Of a stretch of 64,000 nucleotides of DNA, positions 53,513 through 64,000 are shown one piece after another. Location of the stretch: assembly GCA_964016985.1 (NCBI GenBank), contig OZ024826.1, positions 3,773,552 through 3,837,551 of the forward strand. Direction: 5' to 3'. Made by a program: the position numbers and the translations under genes. Below the pieces are notes generated by a model, which saw only the letters and a program-made list of their open reading frames with translations, made no database searches and was not told where the DNA came from. This stretch comes from Anodontia alba (Eukaryota; Mollusca; Bivalvia; Lucinida; Lucinidae). Numbering within the stretch: the first letter of the stretch is position 1; each line of letters starts with the position of its first letter.

Positions 53513-54189
53513 GCGATTCGTTTAATTATCGAAGTAGTTTGTTTATTCTACTGATTGCTCGAATTCTGGCGAATAGAGAGAGGAACACATTCTTTTCTGC
53601 ACAGATACAACAAAAACGGAAAATAACTAGGAGCGCAAGAAACGATAGTGTCTGTCAATACCAGAAACCGTAGCAGTGGAGTGGTGTATTGGTAATCAAG
53701 AACATCGACGCCAATCAGGAGTAGAAATTGTTTCTGAAATATTCTAAAAGGATATTAAGCGCTGGCATTTAGAGGTATGCAATAGTGTTCCATGCATGCA
53801 GTTAGCTGTCATTTTCTTATTTATGTGGAATGTCTATCTTTTTATCTTACTCGTTCGGACGTCAACGCGACGTCACATTACGTCCGAACGACGTTGTTAT
53901 ATGTGTGACATTGTGTATTTGCTAGGTATGCAGTATGCGAAAGGCAAAGGCTGCAATCAACTTGTGCATTTGTACAGTCTAACTGGGATCTGTTTTAGTT
54001 TTCGAAATTATTCAGTGAATGGATAACATGAGAAAAAGGAATGTAATAACAAATAGCATGAAAGTACATACTGAGCTGACATCTGCCTTCTTCAACAGCA
54101 TATGTGATCAGGACTCCGTTGCCATGTTATTGATCTGTTTCTTCTCCCTTATTGTAATTTGTGTTATTTAGCAAAAGTGTCTACTTTAC

Positions 54190-54495
54190 ATGCTATTTGC
54201 TATTTGTATTTAGTGTGTCTGACTACAGAACCAGGTGCCGTAATATCGAATCCTAGCTCGACCAAATATCCTTCGTGTATATTGATCATGAAATCATCGC
54301 TGGGGTCATTCTTCTTCCACTGATTCAAGAAGGGCAGTCAGTGTCACTTACTGGCAAAGTTATGAGCACAAGTACTGGTTAACCATTCAGAGGACTAAGC
54401 CTGCCTACGAAAAATATGAGTATCTTAAGTGATCGGCTCGACATGACCTTAACAGTGTTGACTGGGCCGTAAAACTCAAAAGAATATATTTACTA
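54190..54495 (+). mobile_element. SINE related to 1991-2256
   Basis: A B-box-like ATCGAATCC (about 54245), body CCACTGATTCAAGAAGGGCA, CAAGTACTGGTTAACC and AGGACTAAGCCTGCC, and 3' part ATCGGCTCGACATGACCTTA with GGGCCGTAAAACTCAAAAG. The body matches 1991-2256 in opposite orientation, and the 3' part matches the SINE at 50758. It lies in the block private to copy 2. Confidence 0.6.
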
Positions 54496-54569
54496 ACTGA
54501 TAAACTCAGATCCATAGAATAAATTCTGCAAGCACATACTTCGGGATTATTTAATGATACAAAAACTAA

Positions 54570-54904
54570 TACAGTCGACTCTCGTTATCTCGAAAGCCAA
54601 GGGATTCTATGAAACACTTCGAGATATCCGTACTTCGACATATCAGATTTGCGGAACTGAGGAAAACAATTAATCCAACAACCACCTTTAACATAATGAA
54701 TCTAATCTGACTCCCAAGTTAGAGACATATTGAAAATATTGTCGAAAAGAGGAGAAATTGCTCCTAAGGAGCAATTTCTCCTCTTTTCCACAATATTTTG
54801 TTGCCTGTTGGTAGATCTCTGTGTGAAAACAGGGACCAGATTTTCACTTCGAGATAAGCGGTTATTCGAGATAAGCGAGTTCGAGATAACGAGGGTCGAT
54901 TGTA
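54570..54904. mobile_element. pogo/Tigger-like miniature element with TA duplication
   Basis: TA then CAGTCGACTCTCGTTATCTC at the left; right end GAGATAACGAGGGTCGATTG then TA: inverted ends of about 24 bp flanked by TA. Similar ends are found in pogo/Tigger elements of the Tc1/mariner superfamily. The middle holds a hairpin GAAAAGAGGAGAAATTGCTC / its inverse (54743-54787) that recalls the GGGAGGCA-family core. No transposase is encoded. Confidence 0.8.
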
Positions 54905-55424
54905 CAACGTTAAACTAGCATAGCAAAGACTTTGTTACCGTACCTACTAATCCGCTTTGGCCTATCTCGATCTTTGATGTTACAGGCGTCAATTCTTCAG
55001 TTCCAAATTGCAATGACAAAAGGATTGTGCCGCAAGTTTGCATAGGAAGAAAACATTGGAGTCAGAAATCTACCCCGCTATTCCTCCAATCCTTAAAAAA
55101 GCAGAAGGACCGTTGCAGAGTGAAGTTTCCGGTCCGATTGTGTACATGTACAGTTAGCAATGAGCGGCAGTCGGAAGCTTCCTGATCAGTTTGCTTTACC
55201 CTTTACCACTCTCTAGGCAAATTCAGCAGTTGACAAACTGGTAATATCATTTTTTTTCTCGGAAAATAGGATGCATGAAATGTCAAAGCCTGTTTTTTAA
55301 AAATAAATAAATAAAAAGTAAGAAAATATTTCAAAATGGCGTCTGCTATTTTTTTATGCAGCATTCTAAACATTAAAGTCATGGTAATTATGACGACGAA
55401 TTATTACCTAATTTCTGCAATAAT

Positions 55425-55534
55425 GATTGTAATAATAATAATGATAATAATAATAATAGTAATAATAATAATAATATAATACAACTACTACCAATAATAA
55501 TAATAATACCTCACACACACACACGCACGCACGC
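55425..55534. repeat. (AAT)n and (CA)n microsatellites
   Basis: Imperfect AAT/ATA repeats about 55425-55508, followed by CACACACACACACGCACGCACG. Confidence 0.9.
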
Positions 55535-55791
55535 TGACGTTTCTGTCCCATTACCAACATACAGTGAAACAAAAAACATTGCGGACTCACACATGAAAGA
55601 TGTCCAGTCGGACCACCAAAATACGAACTCATGCTGATGCAAGGTAGATCGTTTACATTATTATGTTGTGGAATTCGGTATTACAGTTATATCGTTAAGA
55701 GGAGTAGGTGTTACCTCATATTGTCTCAGAATGTAATGAAATAACAGGGAATCACCGTGTGTATCTAGGAGATAAGAAACTCATCACGACA

Positions 55792-56061
55792 ACATGGCTA
55801 TATAATTTTGAGCCCCTTAAACCCCACTTTTATATAGTAAAACTGGGGTTTACAGGGGTATACATTATTTTTTTTATTTCTGCTTAAAAACATAGATTGT
55901 GGCTACTCGTTAGAACCGCCTCGCCGAGGCGGTTCTAACGAGTACCCACAATCTATGTTTTGAGCAGAAATATAAAAAATATCAGAGTTTTTTATTTGAA
56001 AATTTTCAGTTTTTTGGAGGTGAAATTTTCTTTATATTTGAATAGGCATGTTTTCGTAATG
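55792..56061 (-). mobile_element. CATTACG-family foldback element
   Basis: Starts CATCACGACAACATGGC, ends CATGTTTTCGTAATG, perfect tip GCCTCGCCGAGGC. It lies in the block private to copy 2. Flanks AAGAAACT / TATTCTAT show no duplication. Confidence 0.85.
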
Positions 56062-56353
56062 TATTCTATTCTGCCTTATTTCATTGGACTGGTCCAATAC
56101 CAACAGAAGACGTGTGTGGTTACTTTATATAATTATCATGCTTCACGAATATTCCTGTATTTAACAGCTAAGATATTATTAATCTGATCTGGGTCTACAC
56201 TTTAGTATGTTAGACACAGCAACTGATAGTCGAACAGACTTGACTTGTTAAAAAGTAAGGTACGGGGTTATGATGGATGCTAACCCGAATAATTCAGTTT
56301 CGACATCCTTGTGAAAAGCGCCACCAGTCATCACAAAGGACATGAACAGGCGT

Positions 56354-56549
56354 TACCTATCTATTCTAAGTATTTGGACACATCAATTCCTTACCATACT
56401 TGTTCTAAAATTTGAACAATTGACTACCGATGTTGTGTCTAAAAATTGCTGGATGAGTGGTAAACAGTGTAGACGTTCTGCGGCGTCTTATCTGGGTCTA
56501 CTCTGTTTGCTCAGGCCTGTCTGCCAAAATATAGACGGTAAATACGGTA
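56354..56549 (+). mobile_element. TACCGTATTT-family element
   Basis: TTACCTATCTATTCTAAGTA to GGTAAATACGGTA, GCTGGATGAGTGGTAAACAG; the hairpin is shortened to GTGTAGACGTTCTGCGGCGT with CTTATCTGGGTCTAC. In the block private to copy 2. Confidence 0.6.
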
Positions 56550-56701
56550 GTTTTTACTATTACGTAACAGTAACATTTTCCGGGGTTCCACACGTAATTA
56601 TTTCGTAAAGAACGTGTCTTCGGCGCATATGCCAACAGAGAGTCCAAGATAGCCAGCAAAGCGACACATTCTGGTGATTCTGGTGGGGGCCTTTGCTATT
56701 G

Positions 56702-56704
<3 letters not shown>

Positions 56705-56768
<64 letters not shown>
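56705..56768. repeat. (AT)n microsatellite
   Basis: About 32 AT units at the point where homology to copy 1 resumes (copy 1 has TGTATATATATACG at about 42315). Confidence 0.97.
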
Positions 56769-56769
<1 letters not shown>

Positions 56770-56772
<3 letters not shown>

Positions 56773-56910
56773 ACAATTCCGGAATTGCCTTGTGCAAAGT
56801 AAGAATATTCTCACTTTGCCGAGCGAAGTGATAATTCTTACTTTGCGCAAGACGATTCCGGAACTGCTCCTGCGCAAAGTAGGAATCGGAACAAAGTGAG
56901 AATACATGTG
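56770..56910. repeat. Imperfect inverted repeat (copy 2)
   Basis: ATTCCGGAATTGCCTTGTGC / GCGCAAGACGATTCCGGAAC and TTCTCACTTTGCCGAGCGAA between; counterpart of 42319-42465. Confidence 0.6.
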
Positions 56911-57464
56911 ATTGTAATTAGTTTTTCTTATGGCAGTAAATCATACTTTGGCAACCTTCTTTAGCATTTGAAAATATAATAAAATGATTAGATCAGATTT
57001 TTCCTTTCGACGTATTTCCATTCTCCTGCATTTTCTTTTTATTTTTTTTTTATTTTTTATTTATTTATTTTTTATTTATTTATTTATTTTTTTTTTGTTA
57101 AAAGTATATATATTAGAGTATCCAATGATTTCATATGTGGGCGACGATCTGTTCCGAGCAGTCCACACATGGCCTGAAGGCACATTCACGCTTATCATGG
57201 TTTTAACTTGTTGAAACATCTCTTGCTATAGTACCTAAAGTAGCCGGAATATTCCGAAATTACTCCTTATCCAATTTGAATTAGTCCGTTTAATTAAACA
57301 TATTAGTTGAATGGCAACAGAGTATACCCTGATTAAACAAGGACGAATTCTGATGTCAGTCCGTACCGTTTGCATAGCGATGTCTCTCGGAATAGTTTGG
57401 GTAAACACCAATAGCAGTGTATTGACAATGATATCGGGGCACAGCATTTCCTGAAAGATTGCAT

Positions 57465-57640
57465 GTGCTTCCAACAAAGACTCAGATCAGCCTGCGCATT
57501 AACACAGGCTGATCAGAGCCTGTCTACCTGAAAACGCTTTGGATCCTTGGCTACCCACAGGATGCTCTGCAAAGACTCTGATCAGACTGCGCGTATGCGC
57601 AAGCTGATCTGAGTGTTCGCTGGGCGCGCATACTAGGAAT
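57465..57640 (+). mobile_element. GCGCCCAGCGAAG-family element (copy 2)
   Basis: Counterpart of 43005-43170; ACTCAGATCAGCCTGCGCAT is better preserved here. Confidence 0.55.
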
Positions 57641-58215
57641 TACTGTGACCCGGCTCATTCCGAAATAACTGTCAAAATGAATTAGTAATTATTTCGAATA
57701 TGACATTTACAGCGAAACAAATCCCGTAGACTATTCGGTGTATGTGTTAGAACTGTAAACGCGGTGGCCTCGTTACAACCTGATATATCAACACGCAAGA
57801 AGGTACTTTGCGTACACATAACGCTTAGCTCAGTATTTTGTAGCCAGTTCGTTGATTACTGATCCCAGTCAGAATAAATGCATATAGAAAATATTGACAC
57901 GCATAGGTAGGCCACATCAAGTTGATTATGGGAGGAAAAGTAAACAAAATCAGAAAAGTTGTCTGCCTTGTAAATATGGCGATAGAACTACTAAATGTAT
58001 CAATATTTCACTTTGCAAGAGTCTGAATTTGATTGCTTCTGCTTATTCCATTTTTTTTTTTTTTTTTTTTTTGGCAAAACGTGTGTAATGGAACAGCTAT
58101 ATATATAGCAGAATAGAAAAGCAATGTTCCTCTGTCATTTCTGACCCTGAGCAATTTGATTCAAAGTCTAATGACTGCAGTGCTACTGATTTGCGTGTGA
58201 CCTTTTATGATTGGT

Positions 58216-58322
58216 CCCAGTCAGCATTCTACGTAAATCTATATCGGGCTGTCATCGGCCCGTCAGGGTAGCTGACGGGCCGATGACGGCCCGATATAGA
58301 TTTAAGTAGAATGCTAGCTGGG
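58216..58322. mobile_element. CCCAG-family palindrome (copy 2)
   Basis: Counterpart of 43756-43862; GGGCTGTCATCGG in the left arm is the one visible difference. Confidence 0.8.
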
Positions 58323-58410
58323 GTTAGACCAATCTTAGCTCTGAAGTGTCTATTGCATTCTATACAAGAAAGCTCCGACCCAGATTCTTATGATGGTGGT
58401 GTGCACTGGC

Positions 58411-58665
58411 CATTACGAAGACACGCCTATTTAAATGTATTGAAAATTTTACAACCTAAAAAGGAAAATTTTCAGTTAAAAAATTCTGATATTTTTCATA
58501 TTTCTGCTCAAAACATAGCTTGTGGGTACGCGTTAGAGCCGAGCACCCACAATCTATGATTTTAGCAAAATAAGAAAAATAATGTTTACCCCTGTAAACC
58601 CCAGTTTTACTATATAAAAGTGGGGTTTAAGGGGGTCAAAATTATATGGGCATGTTTTCGTGATG
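58411..58665 (+). mobile_element. CATTACG-family element, hairpin tip deleted (copy 2)
   Basis: Counterpart of 43951-44205, with the same deletion in the hairpin. Confidence 0.8.
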
Positions 58666-58844
58666 CTCTAGATTTCCGCTGTTGGCACTTTCTCTCAGCT
58701 TGACAGATTCTCTTTGCTTCGTGATCGTCTGCTCTTTTTCTGATGAGGCAGAGCCACTTAACTCAATTATATCTCAGTTATATCTAGCAATTTCTACAAT
58801 CCTGAACCATGAATATTGAGGCACGTCAGGAGAAATGAGTCGCA

Positions 58845-58995
58845 ACGCCTGAAAACGTACCTTCGAACTTGTGCGCCCAGCGAAGATTCAGATCAGCCTT
58901 TGCATTCACACAGTCTGATCAGAATCTTCACTGTGCGCATTTTGGATAGCCAAGTATGCGCAATTTCTTGATGCGGACAACATATACTCGGATCA
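58845..58995 (+). mobile_element. GCGCCCAGCGAAG-family element (copy 2)
   Basis: Counterpart of 44385-44535 with GTGCGCCCAGCGAAGATTCA intact. Confidence 0.5.
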
Positions 58996-58999
58996 TACA

Positions 59000-59279
59000 C
59001 ATTACGAGAACATGCCTATTCAAATATATTGAAAATTTCACCTCCATAAACTGAAAATTTACAGATAAAAAATTCTGATATTTTTCATATTTCTGCTCAA
59101 AACATAGATTGTGGGTACTCGTTAGAACCGCCTCGACGAGGCGGTTCTAACGAGTAGCCACAATCTATGTTTTTAAGCAGAAATAAAAAAAAATAATGTA
59201 TACCCCTGTAAACCCCAGTTTTACTGTATAAAAATGGGGTTCAAGGGGGTCAAAATTATATAGGTATGTTTTCGTGATG
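59000..59279 (+). mobile_element. CATTACG-family element, full hairpin (copy 2)
   Basis: 280 bp, CATTACGAGAACATGCC to TATGTTTTCGTGATG, tip GCCTCGACGAGGC. Counterpart of the hairpin-deleted copy 44540-44768. Confidence 0.85.
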
Positions 59280-59501
59280 AGCAAAGGCTGCGATATACAC
59301 CCGGATGCACAGGCCAATCATAGCCTTTTTTTCGGCATATGCATATAAGACAGACAGATGACTTTCCCCAAAGACGTATTGACGAGTGACTTGTCTCGTC
59401 TGAAAGGTTTTAACATAAGGATATCATTTTAGTACTTACAACTCAAGAAGGGACCATTGCAATTAAATTACAATAATATGCTCTCTAACATTATATGTAC
59501 C

Positions 59502-59740
59502 GAGCCATACGAAAACGTGTCTTCCGGCATATGCGGATAGCGAACGCCCAGATCAGCCTGCGCATCCGCGCAGTCTGATCAAGGCCTTCGCTGTCCGCAA
59601 AAAGAACCATTGGGTACTGTAGACTGAATGGAGAGCAAATGCCTGGATGAGACCTTGCGCATGTGCAGTATGGTGTGAATCCGCACATTTTGCGCATGCT
59701 CGAAGGCACATTTTCGCTTGACGCGGTACATACACTATTA
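59502..59740 (+). mobile_element. GCGCCATGCG-family element (copy 2)
   Basis: GAGCCATACGAAAACGTGTC to GCACATTTTCGCTTGACGCG; counterpart of 44988-45224. Confidence 0.65.
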
Positions 59741-60093
59741 GGAGAATGATGGAAAATGATCACTAGCCCTTTAAAAGGCTTGATACACTTGCTGCCACGT
59801 GTATCCATCCACGCTGTTAGATTCTATTGGAACATGTTGATAGCTTCTCCTAACTTTGGCAGCATCTCCAACTGAGTTGTGACTGTAATTTGTACGAGTG
59901 CAAGTGTCATTGTTTATTTAATCGACTTGTGTGTTGTGAGAACCTTATCTTGAAAACCATTTCACAAGTCAATAACCAGCCAAACTGAATACTGTGTTTT
60001 GATACACGCCTTTTTGAACAATTTTAGTGATTTCCCTCTTGTAGCAGATATGAAACCAGAGTAAAACATTTGTTGATATCAACTTTATCAGTT

Positions 60094-60330
60094 GAGCCAG
60101 CGCACGACGACCAAACCTACAATAAGACCTGTGTGACCAGCATAGACTCAGATCTGCCTGTACGTCCACCCAATAGGGCAATTCTCATATATCTCTCTTT
60201 GGATAGCCCGGAGGCTGTAGAGGCACGTGCGATCAGCGAAGACTCTGAACAGACTGAGCGTATGCGCAGGCTGATCTGAGTCTTCGCCGGTCGCACAAAT
60301 CTAATTATAGCTTTTGTCGTGTTCTGGCTC
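60094..60330. mobile_element. GAGCCAGCGCA-family element (copy 2)
   Basis: GAGCCAGCGCACGACGACCA to TTTTGTCGTGTTCTGGCTC; the second hairpin GACTCTGAACAGACTGAGCG / GCGCAGGCTGATCTGAGTCT is better preserved than in copy 1. Confidence 0.65.
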
Positions 60331-60590
60331 AATTCATAATTTCAGTCTTATCACTTAAGTGTAGTTGATATTAGTTGATATTTTCTGGTCCTCTGGGATC
60401 ACTTGGCTCATTTGAATTTATTTGAAAATGGTATGTCGCTGGGCCAAGAGCTATAAATATAAAGCTTAACTGAGCCTTCTTCTTCTTCTTATAAATATTT
60501 TGCTTCAAAAGAAGTCCTTTCTTCAAAACTTATTTATAGACTTGAAGAGAGAACAATCCGAGACAATTATATTAAATGCGTATGATAAAA

Positions 60591-60610
60591 TATCAAATAT
60601 TGTTGTGGAG
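60591..60610. other. Empty insertion site of the CATTACG element at 46098
   Basis: TATCAAAT joined directly to ATTGTTGTGGAG. The copy-1 element lies between 60598 and 60599 in this coordinate. Confidence 0.9.
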
Positions 60611-60695
60611 AAACACATCAATACATATCGGATGAAACAGAATGAGAATTCTGATTATGTAGACAAGATGATTGTTATTGTTCCATGTGGAGTCG

Positions 60696-60845
60696 TACCC
60701 TATTTACCCTAAGTATTCGGACAAACAGGCCTGGGCAAACAGAGTAGACCCAGATCGGACGCCGCAGACCGCGGCGTCCGATCAGAGTCTGCTCTGTTTG
60801 CCACTTATCCAGCTGTTGTAGCACACATCAACAAGAAGTACAGTA
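60696..60845 (-). mobile_element. TACCGTATTT-family element (copy 2)
   Basis: TACCCTATTTACCCTAAGTA, AGTAGACCCAGATCGGACGC with CGCAGACCGCGG / CGTCCGATCAGAGTCTGCTC, then AGAAGTACAGTA. Counterpart of 46475-46612 with the hairpin kept. Confidence 0.6.
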
Positions 60846-61889
60846 TGGACTGTTGACCTTTAGGACACGTATATTAAGAAGTTCAGGTGTTCGAAAAATG
60901 ACCTCTGACAGTAGCAATGTAAATTTGCCTACAAAATGATAGTAAATAAAATTTCAGTAATTGTATACTTTTTATTGCAGTGAACCTCTAATGACCCATC
61001 ATTATTGTTATGAAAACAACTTTTTCAAATGAAATGTGTTTGAACCCTAAATTTGGGTAAAACTGTTTTTTGCTATTGAAATGCGTGGAAAATGGAAAAG
61101 ATTTTATAAAGTACTGTCATCATCCCCGCATCCTCCCCGCAACCCCCCCCCCCCCCCACGCCACCCCCACCCCACGTGCCTCAGCTAATCCTTTTGCAGG
61201 CATTTGTATATGCATATTTTACACAACATATGTAAATGGCTACCTGAGGCAAGAAGGCAAGGGTGGGGAACGATACCTTAGAGACAACACCTCTATTTTC
61301 TTCACTCTCACTGTACCAGTTTTAAGCATGGAAAGAAGTACAACTGTTTTAAATTGAACTATCTGAATTGTTGTGTCCTGGCATATTCATGCTAGTAAAC
61401 ACTACAATTTAATCGGTCCATATATTAGGCCATCTGCCTGACTTCTGTTGCAGAAATGCAGCCTCCACTCAGTGCCTTGCGGATTTAAAGTCTGAGTCAG
61501 TAATGTGCATTTGGGAGGCAACTGTACAACACAAGATACATGTGCATATATCGTATATAAAACCAATGAAGTGGAACCTACAGGTAGATGTGGGATACAC
61601 AATAGGGCTCTAGTTAAGTAGTCAGATGTATTTTTATTTCTTATTCTACTGTGACAAAAATAACCTTGGTTCTTAATTATCCATATTGTCTTGTAGAGCT
61701 AATGAGATTCCAAAACTTATTAATTTGTACAAAAATGGTAAAAACGAACTGATATTTATTTATCTTCATAATAACAAACTTACCTGGAGCACCTGGTTAC
61801 AAATGGGATCACTGAACAATAAATGCTGGTACTGCTACAGGGTATGTTAAATGTTTGGTACAAGTTTGTTTCCTTGTTTTTTTGTTGTT

Positions 61890-61939
<50 letters not shown>

Positions 61940-62573
61940 TTTTTTCTGTGGAAAATGTACATTTATACCATCTATTGTAGTCAAATAATTGGCTATATAC
62001 CCAAATATAAGTGTGTATCTCTATGAAAAACAAAATCCAAATCTGGATCAATTCAATTTTTCTAAAAATGTTACCCCTCCCTCCTATATAAATAAAATAC
62101 AGCTTCGACATGATAAATGTTTACAATTCGGCTATTCCTGCTTTTTTTAAAGAACACGTGTCTTCCTAAAAATACCAAATTTAATAGTATGGAGATATCA
62201 TTGAAGCTGGGACAACCCGCTAAAAATAGGCAAGGTGCCTATGTTACCATCAGAGGTCCTTTAGGTTATATGCGGTACCTATCAGCCGCCCCATGTTTCT
62301 CATCCATCCTGTCAGACCTATTTCTAATCCATCCTGTCAGATCTGTTTTTGAGTGCTTCTCAGTATTTATTTATACATTGTTTAAGGAGGGTGACATAGT
62401 CAGCTGGTAAAGCTAGTCTACCCTATGGCTCTCCATAATATCAGTTTTATTATCCAATACTTCTCTAAGCGAACAGTAAAGGCCCTGATCAGACTGCGTA
62501 AATGCACGGTCTGATCGGAGCCATCGCTATTTGCATACTCCCAAGGGCAAAACTGACCACAACGCGGCTGATG
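60846..62573. other. Intergenic, shared with copy 1 (46613-48313)
   Basis: No supported gene. The C run at about 61145-61157 and the T run at about 61890-61938 differ in length from copy 1. Confidence 0.4.
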
Positions 62574-62662
62574 TCGTTATATACCTTTTATAAATAAGTG
62601 AGTAATTTATTCATGCAATAAGCCATATGGCCCATGAACACATATACAAATTTAAACATACT

Positions 62663-62774
<112 letters not shown>

Positions 62775-63036
62775 AACAGTGTCTTCAGATATAGAATCAT
62801 TGAATGCTGTAGAATGCTTCAAGGAACAATTAACTCATTTATTCCTAGTGGACTCTTTTATCTCTCTTTGGAATGGCCGATTTCCCATTGCGTTCAGTCT
62901 GCTGTGTCTGATCTAGGTCAACACTGTTTGCTAATGTCCATTATTAATCAGATAACATAGTGATCATTCTGTTGGCTACGCTGTCAAATCTGAAACTCGT
63001 TGTTGCGGTTGGTGTGTTGTGTATGCAGCTTCCCCT

Positions 63037-63240
63037 TAACCCTTGACATGCTGAATAAATTAAGATGCCACGCCAACTTCTATGTCAGCCAATTAGATTA
63101 CTTGATCCAGATTGTTGATATAAATTCACATACTGAAAGTCTAACAGTGCAGATTCAGATCAGTTGGCTTCGTCGTCTTCTTCAGGATCTACACTGTTTG
63201 CAAAGACAAGGTTTATCCGGGTTCAGCAGGACAAGGATTG
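63037..63240 (+). mobile_element. TTAACCCTTG-family element, diverged third copy
   Basis: TTAACCCTTGACATGCTGAA to GTTCAGCAGGACAAGGATTG. The internal hairpin is half lost (CAGATCAGTTGGCTTCGTCG with TCTTCTTCAGGATCTACACT). It lies outside the duplicated segment. Confidence 0.65.
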
Positions 63241-63462
63241 AGATAATTTGGTTAGACCTCGGCTGATATTCCATAAAGTTGGTATTTCCTTGGAGCGTCT
63301 AATCGTATTTTCTTATTCCATAAGGATGATAAAAAGCACACAAGACTGCAATTTAGACACCACAATGTCTGAGTGGCCTGTTATTTTCTGTTATCGTGGT
63401 ATACTTAATGATTCATTCCCCGTTTATATGCTAAATGGTCTCCGCGGTACATAAATCGCACC

Positions 63463-63570
63463 ATGTTAAAATATGTCTTCTGGGCAAATGCGGACAACGA
63501 AGGCCCAGATTAGCCTGCGCATCTGCGCAGATTGATCAGGTCCATCGATGTCCGCTCTCGGAATCACTTG
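63463..63570 (+). mobile_element. GCGCCATGCG-family left half
   Basis: CGCACCATGTTAAAATATGT, AATGCGGACAACGAAGGCCC, GATTAGCCTGCGCATCTGCG with its inverse GCAGATTGATCAGG. Confidence 0.5.
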
Positions 63571-64000
63571 ATCATGAAAACTATATCGATGTATAGATAA
63601 GACGTTGATTGACCGATGCTCCGAAGATGTGAAGATGCATATCTTACATACAAGGCTCTTATATGAACAAAAGACAGTTTTTATTGTTATATCTATATTA
63701 TCATGCTGACAAAGTCGGCGGTTCTCATATATAAGGGATTCCAGAATAATACCACATTTACCTAACATATACTCTTAAAGATCAAATGGCAAAGTTTTTT
63801 TACTGTTTCAATGGAAACGTTATATAGTGATAGTGATAGAGCTGCCAATGCGAATAATTTTGCCGAAAACCGCATAAAAATGAAAACATTGCGAAGTTAT
63901 GTCAGTTGAAAATCAAATAGGACATTTTTCACATCCGAAAAAAATCATTGCCATAAATAGAAATATAACCTGCAATGCTATATTTCAAGTGGCATATGAG
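63571..64000. other. Intergenic, nothing recognised
   Basis: No supported gene or repeat family up to the window end. Confidence 0.35.

Noticed and set aside
59491..59808. Antisense 105-residue ORF conserved between both copies (44979-45296 and 59491-59808)
   Set aside because: The conservation is due to the duplicated segment, and the ORF lies across a GCGCCATGCG-family element, of which a third copy (465-703) has no matching ORF of that length.

Overview
This is a eukaryotic, AT-rich, non-coding window in which I could support no intact host protein-coding gene. The repeat content points to a bivalve-type mollusc: tandem-core elements resembling the 'pearl' elements of oysters, very many short foldback (hairpin) elements, tRNA-derived SINEs, and degenerate retroelement genes. 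The species is not determined.

Layout. 1-4.4 kb: foldback elements, a SINE on the minus strand, and a perfect 94-bp palindrome (2851-2944). 4.4-8.3 kb: a 5'-truncated reverse transcriptase fragment (5014-5838, probably Penelope-like) with its 3' region, plus related pieces at 7.95-8.3 kb and, inverted, at 13.3-13.9 kb. 9.4-13.0 kb: a decayed APE-type (CR1/L2/Jockey-like) non-LTR retrotransposon with a degenerate 2A-like motif at its 5' end. 14.1-16.2 kb, minus strand: a TatD-family hydrolase pseudogene directly downstream of a broken Ty3/Gypsy reverse transcriptase. 17-35 kb: almost solid foldback elements and a tandem-core array (19.8-20.5 kb).

35.2-62.6 kb is one ~13-14 kb sequence present twice in direct orientation (35192-48313 and 48514-62573), separated by exactly 200 N. 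Copy 1 ends at the first N and copy 2 begins at the last N, as expected if two contigs carrying alternative haplotypes of one locus were placed end to end. The copies differ by clean insertions: a SINE with a 13-bp target duplication (copy 2 only), a TTAA-flanked element (copy 1 only), a CATTACG foldback element with no target duplication (copy 1 only), microsatellite and minisatellite expansions, and one block of unrelated sequence. 62.6-64 kb is further repeat-derived sequence.

Repeat family names used below are mine, taken from terminal or internal sequence: CATTACG, CCCAG, TACCGTATTT, GGGAGGCA, TTTCATGC, TTAACCCTTG, TTAACCCTTTCA, GCGCCCAGCGAAG, GCGCCATGCG and GAGCCAGCGCA. All alignments were done by eye, so percent identities are not given and repeat ends are approximate unless an exact junction is described.
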